From Streptomyces sp. NBC_00234 (lineage in GTDB: Bacteria; Actinomycetota; Actinomycetes; Streptomycetales; Streptomycetaceae), in assembly GCF_036195325.1 (NCBI RefSeq), contig NZ_CP108101.1, positions 2,604,001 through 2,668,000 of the forward strand: 64,000 nucleotides of DNA, in the 5' to 3' direction. Positions 1-10,562 of the stretch are shown here, piece by piece; position 1 is the first letter of the stretch; the number at the start of each line of letters is the position of its first letter. The translations under genes and the position numbers were made by a program. The notes below the pieces were generated by a model. It worked only from the letters and a program-made list of their open reading frames with translations. It was not told where the DNA came from and did not search any database.

Positions 1-1
1 C

Positions 2-1774
2 GGCCAGCGCGGCGGCATCATCGTCGACGAGGAGTGCCGTACGTCCGACAGCGACGTGTTCGCGATCGGCGAGTGCGCCCTGGCCTCCGACGGCCGGGTG
101 TACGGGCTGGTGGCGCCGGGCTACGAGATGGCGCAGACGGTCGCCGGGGTGATCGCGGGCGAGACGGCCTCGTTCACCGGCGCCGACCTGTCGACCAAGC
201 TGAAGCTGCTCGGTGTGGACGTGGCCTCGTTCGGCGACGCGCACGGCGCGGCCGAGGGCTGCCTCGACGTCGTCTACTCGGACTCCCGCTCGGGCGTCTA
301 CAAGAAGCTGGTGATCGGCCAGGACGGCACGCTGCTGGGCGGGGTGCTCGTCGGGGACGCCGACCAGTACGGCACGCTGCGGCCGATGACCGGCACGGTC
401 CTGCCCGTGGCGCCGGAGCAGCTGGTGCTGCCCGCGGGCGCGGGCGGTCCGGTCACGCTGGGCCCGTCCTCGCTGCCGGACGACGCGGTGATCTGCTCCT
501 GCCACAACGTCACCAAGGGCGCGATCTGCGAGCACACCACCCTGCCCGAGGTGAAGAAGTGCACCAAGGCGGGTACCGGCTGCGGGAGTTGCGTCAAGGT
601 CATCGGCCAGCTGCTCCCGCAGAGCGCCGACAAGGGCCTGTGCGGCTGCTTCTCGTACACCCGCAGCGAGCTGTACGAGATCGTGCGGACGCTGGGCACC
701 ACCTCGTACGCGGACCTCCTCGACTCGCACGGCCGGCCGGCGGCGCGCGGCGGGGACGGCTGCGAGATCTGCAAGCCGACGGTCGGTTCGATCATCGCCT
801 CGCTGGCGCCCACGCTCGGCGCGAGCGGCTATGTGCTGGACGGCGAGCAGGCGGCCCTCCAGGACACCAACGACCACTTCCTGGCCAACCTCCAGCGCAA
901 CGGCTCGTACTCGATCGTGCCGCGCATCCCGGGCGGCGAGATCACCCCCGAGAAGCTCATCGTCATCGGCGAGGTGGCCCGGGACTTCGGGCTCTACACG
1001 AAGATCACCGGCGGACAGCGCATCGACATGTTCGGCGCCCGGGTCGACCAGCTGCCGCTGATCTGGACCCGGCTCGTGGACGCGGGCTTCGAGTCGGGAC
1101 ACGCGTACGGGAAGTCGCTGCGGACGGTCAAGTCCTGTGTGGGGCAGACCTGGTGCCGCTACGGCGTGCAGGACTCCGTGAAGATGGCCATCGATCTGGA
1201 GCTGCGCTACCGGGGCCTGCGCTCCCCGCACAAGCTGAAGTCCGCGGTCTCGGGCTGCGCCCGCGAGTGCGCCGAGGCGCGCGGCAAGGACTTCGGGATC
1301 ATCGCCACGGCCAACGGATGGAACCTGTACGTCGGCGGCAACGGCGGCGCCGAACCGCGCCACGCGGACCTGCTGGCCCAGGACCTCTCGGACGCCGAAC
1401 TGGTGCGCCTCATCGACCGGTTCCTGATGTTCTACATCCGTACGGCGGAGCGGCTGGAGCGCACCTCGACCTGGCTGGACCGGATCGAGGGCGGCCTCGA
1501 CCACGTCCGGGACGTCGTGGTCCACGACTCGCTGGGCATCTGCGCGGAGCTGGAACGGCTGATGAGCGACCACGTCGCCGGCTACCGCGACGAGTGGGCC
1601 GAGACCATCAACGACCCCGAGCGGCTGCGCCGCTTCGTCACCTTCGTCAACGCACCCGACGCACCCGACCCCTCGGTGAGGTTCGTCCCCGAACGGGATC
1701 AGGTCAAGCCCGACCTGGACATCCTCGCGGGGCCCGTGCTCGCCATCCGCACGCTTGAAGGGACCGCCTCCTGA
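2..1774 (+). CDS. nirB: Nitrite reductase [NAD(P)H] large subunit, 3' part (5' end outside window)
   Basis: Assimilatory nitrite reductase large subunit, reducing nitrite to ammonium in the cytoplasm with NAD(P)H, FAD, Fe-S and sirohaem. The frame is open from base 2, so the N-terminal FAD/NAD-binding half is missing. What remains shows the end of the flavoprotein domain (FAIGECAL), two BFD-like [2Fe-2S] segments (CSCHNVTKG..CGSC, then CGCF..CEICK), a ferredoxin-like half domain, and the sirohaem/[4Fe-4S] Cys set (KSCVGQTWCRYG and SGCARECAE). The TGA stop overlaps the nirD ATG by one base, indicating translational coupling. Family assignment is very secure; only the start is unseen. Confidence 0.96.
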   Translation, partial: GQRGGIIVDEECRTSDSDVFAIGECALASDGRVYGLVAPGYEMAQTVAGVIAGETASFTGADLSTKLKLLGVDVASFGDAHGAAEGCLDVVYSDSRSGVYKKLVIGQDGTLLGGVLVGDADQYGTLRPMTGTVLPVAPEQLVLPAGAGGPVTLGPSSLPDDAVICSCHNVTKGAICEHTTLPEVKKCTKAGTGCGSCVKVIGQLLPQSADKGLCGCFSYTRSELYEIVRTLGTTSYADLLDSHGRPAARGGDGCEICKPTVGSIIASLAPTLGASGYVLDGEQAALQDTNDHFLANLQRNGSYSIVPRIPGGEITPEKLIVIGEVARDFGLYTKITGGQRIDMFGARVDQLPLIWTRLVDAGFESGHAYGKSLRTVKSCVGQTWCRYGVQDSVKMAIDLELRYRGLRSPHKLKSAVSGCARECAEARGKDFGIIATANGWNLYVGGNGGAEPRHADLLAQDLSDAELVRLIDRFLMFYIRTAERLERTSTWLDRIEGGLDHVRDVVVHDSLGICAELERLMSDHVAGYRDEWAETINDPERLRRFVTFVNAPDAPDPSVRFVPERDQVKPDLDILAGPVLAIRTLEGTAS

Positions 1775-2142
1775 TGACCGTACAGACGGCACTGACGACC
1801 GAGCAGGCGCAGGACACCCGGGTGATCCGACTCGCCCACGGGGAGGACTGGTTCACGGTCTGCGAGCGCTCGCTGCTGACCCCGGGCCGCGGCGTCGCGG
1901 CCCTCCTCCCGGACGGCCGTCAGGTCGCCCTCTTCATGGACCGGTCGGGTCAGGCGTACGCGATCGACAACCGCGATCCGTTCACCGGTGCGTACGTCCT
2001 CTCGCGGGGCCTGGTCGGCTCCGCGGCCGGCCGGCCGTTCGTCGCCTCGCCCCTGCTGAAGCAGCGCTTCGATCTGGCGACGGGGGCCTGCCTGGACGAC
2101 GACGAGGTCTCCGTGCCGGTCTTCGGGGTACGGGCGGACTGA
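1774..2142 (+). CDS. nirD: Nitrite reductase small subunit (Rieske-like, NirD)
   Basis: A 122-residue protein, the partner of NirB in NAD(P)H-dependent nitrite reductase. It has the Rieske-type beta fold (GRGVAALLPDGRQVALF, YAIDNRDPFTGAYVLSRGLVG, RFDLATGACL) but lacks the two Cys-His pairs that bind a Rieske cluster; that absence is normal for NirD, which is thought to be structural. The start codon overlaps the nirB stop. No terminator is obvious in the 120 bases before the next gene. Confidence 0.95.
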   Translation: MTVQTALTTEQAQDTRVIRLAHGEDWFTVCERSLLTPGRGVAALLPDGRQVALFMDRSGQAYAIDNRDPFTGAYVLSRGLVGSAAGRPFVASPLLKQRFDLATGACLDDDEVSVPVFGVRAD

Positions 2143-2262
2143 CCGCATGCGCGGGCCGTTCACTCTTTGTTGTGCTCCCGTCAATTGCATGGCTCTACTG
2201 TCCTGACGCGCGACCCGCCGCCCGACCGGACGGCGGGCCCTCACGTCACCTGTGGAGTGATC

Positions 2263-3429
2263 GTGGAACGTCGGACCTTTCTGCGCACAGCGGTGATCGG
2301 CACCTCGGCGGCAGCCTTCGGCGGCACCCTGTGGAGGGGCGCCGCCTTCGCCGCCCCGGCCCAGCCCGGCCCCGGCCCGTACGGCGCGCTGCAGCCGGCC
2401 AACGCCAACGGCATCCTGCTACCCAGCGGCTTCACCAGCAGAATCATCGCCCGCTCGGGTCAGACCGTCGCCGGAACCTCGTACACCTGGCACAGCGCAC
2501 CGGACGGCGGCGCCACCTTCGCCGACGGCAGCGGCTGGATCTACGTCTCCAACGCCGAGGTCTCCTCGGGCAGCGGCGGCGGCGCGAGTGCCGTCCGCTT
2601 CAACTCCGCGGGCACCGTCACCTCCGCCTCCCGCATCCTGTCCGGCACGAACAACAACTGCGCCGGCGGCCGTACCCCGTGGGACACCTGGCTGTCCTGC
2701 GAGGAGGTCAGCCGCGGATTCGTCTACGAGACCGACCCGTGGGGCGTCGACGCGGCCGTGCAGCGTCCCGCGCTGGGCCGCTTCAAGCACGAGGCGGCTG
2801 CCGCCGACGCGGACCACGGCTACATCTACCTCACCGAGGACGAGACGGACGGCCGCTTCTACCGCTTCCGTCCCACCACCTGGGGCAACCTGTCGAGCGG
2901 CACCCTGCAGGTGCTCGTGGCGGGTACCGGCACCTCGGGCCCGGTGACCTGGAGCAACGTCCCCGACCCGGACGGCTCGCCCACTCAGACCCGCTACCAG
3001 GTCTCCGGCGCCAAGGTCTTCAACGGCGGCGAGGGCTGCTTCTACGCGGCGGGCACGTGCTGGTTCACCACCAAGGGCGACAACCGGGTGTGGGCGTACG
3101 ACGCCAACGCCTCCTCCCTGTCCCTCGCCTACGACGACTCGCTCGTCACCAGCGGCACGGCTCCCCTCACGGGCGTCGACAACGTCACCCGCTCGGGCTC
3201 CGGCGACCTCTACGTCGCGGAGGACGGCGGCAACATGGAGATCTGCCTGATCACGCCCGCCGGCACCATCGCCCCGTTCCTGCGGATCAGCGGACAGTCC
3301 GGCTCGGAGATCACCGGCCCGGCCTTCTCCCCCGACGGCACACGCCTCTACTTCTCCTCGCAGCGTGGCACGAGCGGGAGTTCGTCCGGTGGCATCACCT
3401 ACGAGGTGACCGGGCCGTTCCGCAGCTAG
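2263..3429 (+). CDS. PhoX/DUF839-type secreted protein with Tat signal
   Basis: The 388-residue product starts at a GTG preceded by GGAG five bases upstream; starts further upstream would prepend an unlikely Pro/Arg-rich stretch and spoil the signal peptide. The N-terminus (MERRTFLRTAVIG.., hydrophobic stretch, then AAFA-APAQ) is a clear twin-arginine signal, so a folded, probably metal-bound protein is exported. The body matches the DUF839/PhoX alkaline phosphatase-like beta-propeller family: TWLSCEEVSRGFVYE, GRFKHEAAAADADHGYIYLTEDE, FNGGEGCFYAAGTCWFTTKGDN, LYVAEDGGNMEICL. The family includes Ca/Fe-dependent phosphatases, but substrate cannot be read from sequence. It follows nirD in the same direction with a 120-base gap, so it is probably transcribed separately. 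Confidence 0.85.
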   Translation: MERRTFLRTAVIGTSAAAFGGTLWRGAAFAAPAQPGPGPYGALQPANANGILLPSGFTSRIIARSGQTVAGTSYTWHSAPDGGATFADGSGWIYVSNAEVSSGSGGGASAVRFNSAGTVTSASRILSGTNNNCAGGRTPWDTWLSCEEVSRGFVYETDPWGVDAAVQRPALGRFKHEAAAADADHGYIYLTEDETDGRFYRFRPTTWGNLSSGTLQVLVAGTGTSGPVTWSNVPDPDGSPTQTRYQVSGAKVFNGGEGCFYAAGTCWFTTKGDNRVWAYDANASSLSLAYDDSLVTSGTAPLTGVDNVTRSGSGDLYVAEDGGNMEICLITPAGTIAPFLRISGQSGSEITGPAFSPDGTRLYFSSQRGTSGSSSGGITYEVTGPFRS

Positions 3430-3454
3430 CGTTCTCTCCGGTGGTGGTGGCAGG

Positions 3455-3865
3455 TCAGGACTGGCCTTCCACCGCCGCCGGGTCCATCCACATGACCTCC
3501 CAGACGTGGTGGTCGGGGTCCTGGAAGGAACGGCCGTACATGGTGCCGTAGTCCATGGGCTCGTTGGCGGGGAAGCCACCGGCGGCGAGCGCGGCGTCGG
3601 CGAGCTCGTCGACCTTCTCGCGGCTCTCCGCGCTCAGGCAGAGGATGACCTCCGTCGACTTCTCGGAGTCGGCGATCTCCTTTTTGGTGAACTCCTTGAA
3701 CTTCGGCTCGGTGAGCAGCATGACGAAGATCGTGTCGCTGATGACCAGACAGGCGCTCGTCTCGTCACTGAACTGCGGGTTGGTGCTGTAACCGAGCTTC
3801 CCGAAGAAGCCCTTCGTCGTCTCCAGGTCCTTGACCGGCAGGTTCACGAAGATCATCTGAGGCAT
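3455..3865 (-). CDS. VOC (glyoxalase/bleomycin-resistance fold) family protein
   Basis: A 136-residue single VOC module of the type annotated as 'glyoxalase-like' or 'lactoylglutathione lyase' (N-terminus MPQMIFVNLPVKDLETTKGFF). Features seen are the paired beta-alpha-beta-beta-beta repeats, a FxDPDHHVWEVMW-like C-terminus carrying metal-site candidates (His and Glu), and a central EVILCLSAESREKVDELADAAL helix. Chosen start: the ATG at 3865; the frame extends further upstream, but that part has no family character. It is convergent with the PhoX-type gene, only 25 bases apart. Enzymatic role unknown. Confidence 0.82.
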   Translation of the reverse strand: MPQMIFVNLPVKDLETTKGFFGKLGYSTNPQFSDETSACLVISDTIFVMLLTEPKFKEFTKKEIADSEKSTEVILCLSAESREKVDELADAALAAGGFPANEPMDYGTMYGRSFQDPDHHVWEVMWMDPAAVEGQS

Positions 3866-4026
3866 GACGTCCCACTCTTCCGTCTCGGCATTTTGTGGCG
3901 GTTCGTGGCGCCTTGTGCAGGCGCTTTCGAAGGTTAGACGAACGGGCCGCACGGAACTCATCGCTCTGCGGACAGGAAGTTTCCCCAAGAGGTCCTCCCG
4001 TCGAGGCCCGGGAGAGCGGCCGACCC

Positions 4027-5031
4027 TCAGGACAGGGCGAGCGGGGCGCCGCCCCTGAGCAGCGAGCCGCCCAGCGGTGTGAGCGTGTGCAGGACCGAGC
4101 TGCCGTGGCGCAGGGTGCGGACCAGGCCCGCTTCGCGCAGCACGCAGGCGTGCTGGCTCGCCGAGGCCATGGACACCCCGGCCCGGCGAGCGAGTTCGCT
4201 GGTCGTGCAGCCGTTGCCGATGGACCCGAGAACGGCCGAGCGGGTGTGCCCGAGGAGCCGGCCGAGCCAGGGGCCCGGTTCGGCGAAGGCGGGGGCGCCG
4301 GGGTGGGTGACCGGATAGACGAGGACGGGCATGAGCTGCGGGTCGCGGTAGACGACCGGGGTGCCGCGGCAGAAGAAGGAGGGCTGGAGCAGCAGCCCCC
4401 GGCCGTCCAGGCGCAGTTCGCGGTCGACCGGGTAGTCGGCCTCCAGGACGGGTGCCCGCCAGCGGATCATGGGCGGCAGGCCGGCGAGGAGTTCGTCGGC
4501 GCCCCCGTCGAGCAGGGCCCGGCCCCGGACGGCCCGGTCGGCCTCCACACTCGCCTGGACGTGCGGCCAGTACGGTTCGACGGCGGCGCGGTGGTAGCCG
4601 CGCAGGGCGGCGATGAGCCGGCCGAGCGGTTCGGCACGCCCTTCGGAGAGCGCGTCCAGCAGCGCCTCCGGCGACCGGCCGCCGTCCTGCCGCCCCCGCC
4701 CGGCCGCCAGTCGGGTCAGGTCACCGTGCAGCCGGCCGACGGGGGTGTCGCGCAGGGCCTCCATCCCGACGTCCAGCGAGAAGGGCTCGGAGCCCTGCTG
4801 GGAAGGCGTGAGAAAGTCCGGGAAATAGCCACGCGGCGGAACCACCGCGGCCAGCAGACGTGTTTCACCATTCAACCGGGTTCTGGATTCCGTACGCCAT
4901 TTCCCGAACACCGTGGAACCACGCCGGTCCCGGAGCCGGTGAAAACTGAGAACGGTTTCCCATAATGCGTCCGGCCGCGTGGCCATCCGCACCTTGGAAA
5001 GGTCCGTTCCGGACACATGGATGCGCAGCAC
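4027..5031 (-). CDS. Winged-helix (ArsR-like) transcriptional regulator, Streptomyces type
   Basis: A 334-residue protein with a GTG start. The last ~90 residues form a winged helix-turn-helix (RSAVLGSIGNGCTTSELARRAGVSMASASQHACVLREAGLV with a wing at RTLRHGSSVLHTLTPLG), typical of ArsR-like DNA-binding domains. The ~240-residue N-terminal part (starting MLRIHVSGTDLSKVRMATRPDALWE) is the conserved extension found in a large family of actinomycete regulators of unknown ligand. No metal-binding Cys motif is present, so it is not a classic metal sensor. A 12-bp perfect palindrome at 5073-5084 lies just upstream and is a candidate autoregulatory site. Confidence 0.8.
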   Translation of the reverse strand: MLRIHVSGTDLSKVRMATRPDALWETVLSFHRLRDRRGSTVFGKWRTESRTRLNGETRLLAAVVPPRGYFPDFLTPSQQGSEPFSLDVGMEALRDTPVGRLHGDLTRLAAGRGRQDGGRSPEALLDALSEGRAEPLGRLIAALRGYHRAAVEPYWPHVQASVEADRAVRGRALLDGGADELLAGLPPMIRWRAPVLEADYPVDRELRLDGRGLLLQPSFFCRGTPVVYRDPQLMPVLVYPVTHPGAPAFAEPGPWLGRLLGHTRSAVLGSIGNGCTTSELARRAGVSMASASQHACVLREAGLVRTLRHGSSVLHTLTPLGGSLLRGGAPLALS

Positions 5032-5072
5032 CGATCCCCCACCTGTTGCAACCGCAATCGCCCCGATCGAAG

Positions 5073-5084
5073 GGTATGCATACC
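5073..5084. promoter_or_regulatory. Palindrome GGTATGCATACC, candidate operator of the winged-helix regulator
   Basis: A perfect 12-bp palindrome about 42 bases upstream of the GTG start of the regulator gene on the minus strand. AT-containing palindromes are rare in this GC-rich DNA. Its position suits an operator bound by the regulator itself; that binding is inferred. Confidence 0.4.
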
Positions 5085-5275
5085 GTCACACGACGTCACC
5101 ACGGGGTTTCGGCCAGAGTTGAAACGTCTCGCTTGCATCCGCTTCACCCGAAAAGCTGTACGACGTCGGGCACGAAACCGGAGCCGCCGAAAGAACGAAC
5201 GAAGGCCGTGGGGGGCTTTGTCCGTTCGGCGGCGGTCGGCTCCGGTTACGGCTCCGTGTCCGGCGGGGGTAAGCC

Positions 5276-5313
5276 GGGTGCGGTCCATGGGTGGGGATCC
5301 ATGGACCGCACCC
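5276..5313. terminator. 15-bp perfect inverted repeat, terminator-like
   Basis: Arms 5276-5290 and 5299-5313 pair perfectly over 15 bp with an 8-base loop; the core is GGTCCATGG/CCATGGACC. It lies between ppdK and the regulator gene. A third terminator for ppdK or a structured leader of the regulator are both possible. Confidence 0.5.
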
Positions 5314-5477
5314 CGGTCCTCTTACGGCCCGGAATTTGCGCAGTGAACGAGAAAAGGAACGCCGCTCAACCATCCGAAATTCAACGGAATCCACCACGTC
5401 CCGCCATTCCGTGGAAGTCCGGATGCACAGCCGCCGTCTTCCAGGTGACCGCCACCCCTGTCCGTAAGGAACACGAC

Positions 5478-5514
5478 GAAGCGGCGGCACCCCCGCACAG
5501 GGTGCCGCCGCTTC
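5478..5514 (-). terminator. Hairpin terminator downstream of ppdK (distal)
   Basis: Perfect 14-bp stem (5478-5491 with 5501-5514; core GCGGCGGCACC) with a 9-base loop, 85 bases beyond the ppdK stop. Like most Streptomyces terminators it has no U-tract. Confidence 0.7.
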
Positions 5515-5521
5515 TGCGGAG

Positions 5522-5578
5522 CTCCGGGGCCGCCGCTGGTCCGGCGAGGGTCGGTACGGCCCGACGGCGGCCCCGGAG
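5522..5578 (-). terminator. Hairpin terminator immediately downstream of ppdK
   Basis: Arms 5522-5535 and 5565-5578 pair perfectly over 14 bp (CTCCGGGGCCGCCG with its complement) around a 29-base loop. It is 20 bases past the ppdK stop and forms a tandem pair with the hairpin at 5478-5514. Confidence 0.65.
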
Positions 5579-5598
5579 TCAGGCAGTCACTGCCGCCG

Positions 5599-8319
<2,721 letters not shown>

Positions 8320-8368
8320 GGGTCTCGACTCCTCGAGGACGCGGTGGCTGCCCTGACGGCGAGGAACA

Positions 8369-8393
8369 TACCCAGATCGAAGGTGTCTGGGTA
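8369..8393. promoter_or_regulatory. 8-bp inverted repeat in the ppdK leader
   Basis: TACCCAGA and TCTGGGTA separated by nine bases, centred about 60 bases upstream of the ppdK start codon. It could be an operator or a 5' leader hairpin. Confidence 0.3.
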
Positions 8394-8621
8394 CGTCCAC
8401 TTGCGCGTCATGCGGCCTCAACCACCCGTCCGCCAGCAGATCGAAAGTGGCACGGCACCCGGACGGGCGGGCGAGATTGATTCACTTCTTGAACGCATAA
8501 CTACAACACGTGATCAATATCGGGCACATTCGACACAGTGCGTAGGGGAAGCGTCGATCGATCAAAGTAAAGTCGCCTGGCACCCAGTGCCATCATTTGA
8601 GAAGTACACCGTCCAAATTAC

Positions 8622-8635
8622 TGCTCATCTGAGCA
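8622..8635. promoter_or_regulatory. Operator-like palindrome TGCTCATCTGAGCA
   Basis: Six-base arms TGCTCA/TGAGCA around TC. It is nearly the reverse complement of the second copy at 8793-8806. Location upstream of ppdK suggests a transcription factor site; the factor is unknown. Confidence 0.5.
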
Positions 8636-8674
8636 ATGCGCTCCTCAGGGGTGGCGAGAATCACGCCCCCGAGG

Positions 8675-8686
8675 CCGCTCAGATGT
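8675..8686. promoter_or_regulatory. Half-site GCCGCTCAGATG, direct repeat of the distal site
   Basis: Twelve bases identical to 8791-8802, 116 bp apart. Here only the GCTCA arm is kept and the other arm is lost (TGTCA instead of TGAGC). Confidence 0.4.
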
Positions 8687-8792
8687 CACCATCCGGACGT
8701 CATATGGGCACCGACCGGTCACCCAAAGCCGAGAACACCGGTGCGGAGCGTGAGACCGACAGGGAAATCTCGTCGTATCTCTTCGAAACAGC

Positions 8793-8806
8793 CGCTCAGA
8801 TGAGCA
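8793..8806. promoter_or_regulatory. Operator-like palindrome CGCTCAGATGAGCA
   Basis: The core GCTCAGATGAGC is the exact reverse complement of GCTCATCTGAGC at 8623-8634. Two such 12-mers in opposite orientation 171 bp apart, plus a half-site, would be unlikely by chance in this composition. Confidence 0.5.
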
Positions 8807-8851
8807 ATCGGATACGGGGCACTCGGTGCCCGGCCCTCCGACATGCGAAAC

Positions 8852-8889
8852 GGGTCCCGCGGAAGCGCCGAGGCACTCCCGCGGAACCC
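8852..8889 (-). terminator. Hairpin terminator downstream of dusB
   Basis: On the minus strand GGGTTCCGCGG pairs with CCGCGGGACCC (11 bp including one G-U) around a 16-base loop, starting 20 bases after the dusB stop. Confidence 0.55.
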
Positions 8890-8909
8890 GCTCCGGGGGC
8901 CGGGAACGC

Positions 8910-10058
8910 TCAGCCGCCCGAGGTGTCCAGCTCCGCGTCCGCGCTCACACCGGCGCAGTCGTAGGGGTCCTTCAGCCAGCCGTCCGGGAGCACCACCCGG
9001 TTGTTGCCCGAGGTGCGCCCGCGCGGCCCGTCCGCGCCGTCCGGCCACGGCTGGTCCAGGTCCAGTTCGTGCAGCTGGCCGCCGAGCTCCTCCAGCGAAG
9101 AGGTGACGGCGAGCTTCTTGCGCATCTCGGAGCCCACCGCGAACCCCTTGAGGTACCAGGCCACGTGCTTACGGAAGTCGATCACGCCACGGGTCTCGTC
9201 GCCGATCCACTCCCCCAGCAGCGTCGCGTGCCGCAGCATCACGTCCGCGACCTCCCGGAGGCCGGGCGCCCGGCGCGTCTCCGTGCCCTCGAAGGCGCTC
9301 ACGAGGTCGCCGAAGAGCCAGGGGCGGCCCAGGCAGCCCCGGCCGACCACGACGCCGTCACAGCCGGTCTCACGCATCATCCGCAGGGCGTCGTCCGCGC
9401 ACCAGATGTCGCCGTTGCCGAGGACGGGGATCTCCGGGACGTGCTCCTTGAGGCGCGCGATGGCCTCCCAGTCGGCCGTGCCGCCGTAGTGCTGGGCCGC
9501 GGTCCTGCCGTGCAGGGCGACGGCCGTCACGCCCTCCTCGACGGCGATCCGGCCCGCGTCCAGGAACGTGATGTGGTCGTCGTCGATGCCCTTGCGCATC
9601 TTGATGGTGACCGGGAGGTCGCCGGCATTGGACACGGCCTGGTTGAGGATCGCCCGCAGCAGGGGCCGCTTGTACGGGAGCGCGGAGCCGCCGCCCTTGC
9701 GGGTGACCTTGGGCACCGGGCAGCCGAAGTTCAGGTCGATGTGGTCGGCGAGGTTCTCGTCGACGATCATCCGGACCGCCTTGCCGACGGTGACCGGGTC
9801 CACTCCGTACAGCTGGATGGAGCGCGGGGTCTCGCTCGCGTCGAAGTGGATCAGCTGCATGGTCTTCTCGTTGCGCTCGACCAGTGCCCGCGTGGTGATC
9901 ATCTCGCTGACGAACAGCCCCTTGCCCCCGGAGAACTCCCGGCACAGGGTGCGGAAGGGGGCGTTGGTGATGCCGGCCATGGGGGCGAGCACCACCGGCG
10001 GCTGCACGGTGTGCGGGCCGATCCGGAGCAGCGGGGGCGCGGGGGCGAGCGTGGTCAT
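8910..10058 (-). CDS. dusB: tRNA-dihydrouridine synthase (DusB family)
   Basis: A 382-residue flavoenzyme reducing specific uridines in tRNA to dihydrouridine with NADPH. The FMN-binding TIM barrel begins VVLAPMAGITNAPFRTLC. Signature DLNFGCPVPKV contains the catalytic Cys, followed by KMRKGIDDDH, LHGRTAAQHYGG, IPVLGNGDIW and GCDGVVVGRGCLGRPWLF. The C-terminal helical tRNA-binding domain (VIDFRKHVAWYLKGF) is present. Start ATG at 10058 gives the normal family length. The subgroup is given from overall resemblance; the exact uridine modified is not shown. Confidence 0.93.
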   Translation of the reverse strand: MTTLAPAPPLLRIGPHTVQPPVVLAPMAGITNAPFRTLCREFSGGKGLFVSEMITTRALVERNEKTMQLIHFDASETPRSIQLYGVDPVTVGKAVRMIVDENLADHIDLNFGCPVPKVTRKGGGSALPYKRPLLRAILNQAVSNAGDLPVTIKMRKGIDDDHITFLDAGRIAVEEGVTAVALHGRTAAQHYGGTADWEAIARLKEHVPEIPVLGNGDIWCADDALRMMRETGCDGVVVGRGCLGRPWLFGDLVSAFEGTETRRAPGLREVADVMLRHATLLGEWIGDETRGVIDFRKHVAWYLKGFAVGSEMRKKLAVTSSLEELGGQLHELDLDQPWPDGADGPRGRTSGNNRVVLPDGWLKDPYDCAGVSADAELDTSGG

Positions 10059-10127
10059 TCACCCATTGTCGCGTACCGCGAAAGTACCACCGGCGGCCGG
10101 GACGACGGGCCGGGCCCGGATACGGGT

Positions 10128-10160
10128 GCGGGCCCGGATCACCAGGTGATCCGGGCCCGC
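10128..10160 (-). terminator. 16-bp palindromic hairpin downstream of the 71-residue protein gene
   Basis: Arms 10128-10143 and 10145-10160 are perfectly complementary (GCGGGCCCGGATCACC and its complement), 25 bases beyond the stop of the small gene. Very stable; it should terminate before dusB, making dusB a separate unit. Confidence 0.75.
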
Positions 10161-10184
10161 GGTCGTACGGGTGGGGAGGAGGCG

Positions 10185-10400
10185 TCAGCTCTGGGCCGGC
10201 GCGTCCTGGTCCGCGGAGTCGTCCGAGGAGGCGGCGGCGGACTGGGCGCGCTCACGCATCTTGCGCACCAGCTCCTGCTTCTTCTCCTCGGCGGTCTGAC
10301 GGTCGGCGTTGCGCGAGGGGCCAGCGCCCTGCTGTTCGGCGCGGGACAGCTTCTTGCGCTGTCCGCCCACACCGAGAAGGTTGTTCCGGCTCTTTGCCAC
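10185..10400 (-). CDS. Small basic protein, DUF6243-like
   Basis: A 71-residue protein beginning MAKSRNNLLGVGGQRKKLSR from a GTG at 10400, with GGAGAA just upstream. It is rich in Arg, Lys, Gln and Ala, with a predicted helix around ADRQTAEEKKQELVRKMRERAQ and an acidic, disordered tail. It resembles the Streptomyces small-protein family DUF6243; I know no function. Neither signal peptide nor membrane segment is present. It is flanked by hairpins on both sides, so it is monocistronic. Confidence 0.75.
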   Translation of the reverse strand: MAKSRNNLLGVGGQRKKLSRAEQQGAGPSRNADRQTAEEKKQELVRKMRERAQSAAASSDDSADQDAPAQS

Positions 10401-10460
10401 GGGGTTCTCCCATTCGTGGTGAGAAGTGAGGTCTGCAGTGATCAGGGATCGATCCGATGG

Positions 10461-10484
10461 GCGGCGGGGGGTCAGTCCCGCCGC
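10461..10484 (-). terminator. Hairpin downstream of the 67-residue protein gene
   Basis: GCGGCGGG (10461-10468) pairs with CCCGCCGC (10477-10484) over an 8-base loop, between the two small genes. Confidence 0.5.
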
Positions 10485-10562
10485 GCTCTCACTCGTAGAT
10501 CTGGAAGAACGAAGACATGCCGGAAACGGTACCCCGGCTCCGATGGCCACGGCACCCACTTT

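Larger units (their letters stand above)
5032..5598. other. Intergenic region with three strong hairpins, no convincing gene
   Basis: This 567-base gap separates the end of ppdK from the start of the regulator gene, both on the minus strand. It contains the palindrome at 5073-5084 and three long perfect inverted repeats (5276-5313, 5478-5514, 5522-5578). Short open frames cross the gap in several phases, but none has a ribosome-binding site with credible coding character. Confidence 0.6.
8320..8909. other. 590-bp ppdK upstream region, AT-richer than its surroundings
   Basis: No supported gene. The stretch 8480-8820 is visibly poorer in G+C than the flanking genes. It carries two TGAGC/GCTCA palindromes and a third half-copy (8622-8806) and the inverted repeat at 8369-8393. 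The dusB terminator hairpin lies at its far end. It most likely contains the ppdK promoter and its control sites. Confidence 0.6.

Noticed and set aside
34..1758. A 574-codon frame overlapping nirB in another phase
   Set aside because: Almost entirely Arg/Gly/Ala; nirB in the second phase has complete family motifs.
5340..5560. Possible small gene on the plus strand starting GTG near 5342
   Set aside because: It reads through two strong terminator hairpins and has no family character; a good SD is lacking at a proper distance.
8480..8820. AT-richer stretch as a possible horizontally acquired island or small-gene remnant
   Set aside because: Under 350 bp, flanked by core genes, no coding frame with an RBS; best explained as the ppdK control region.
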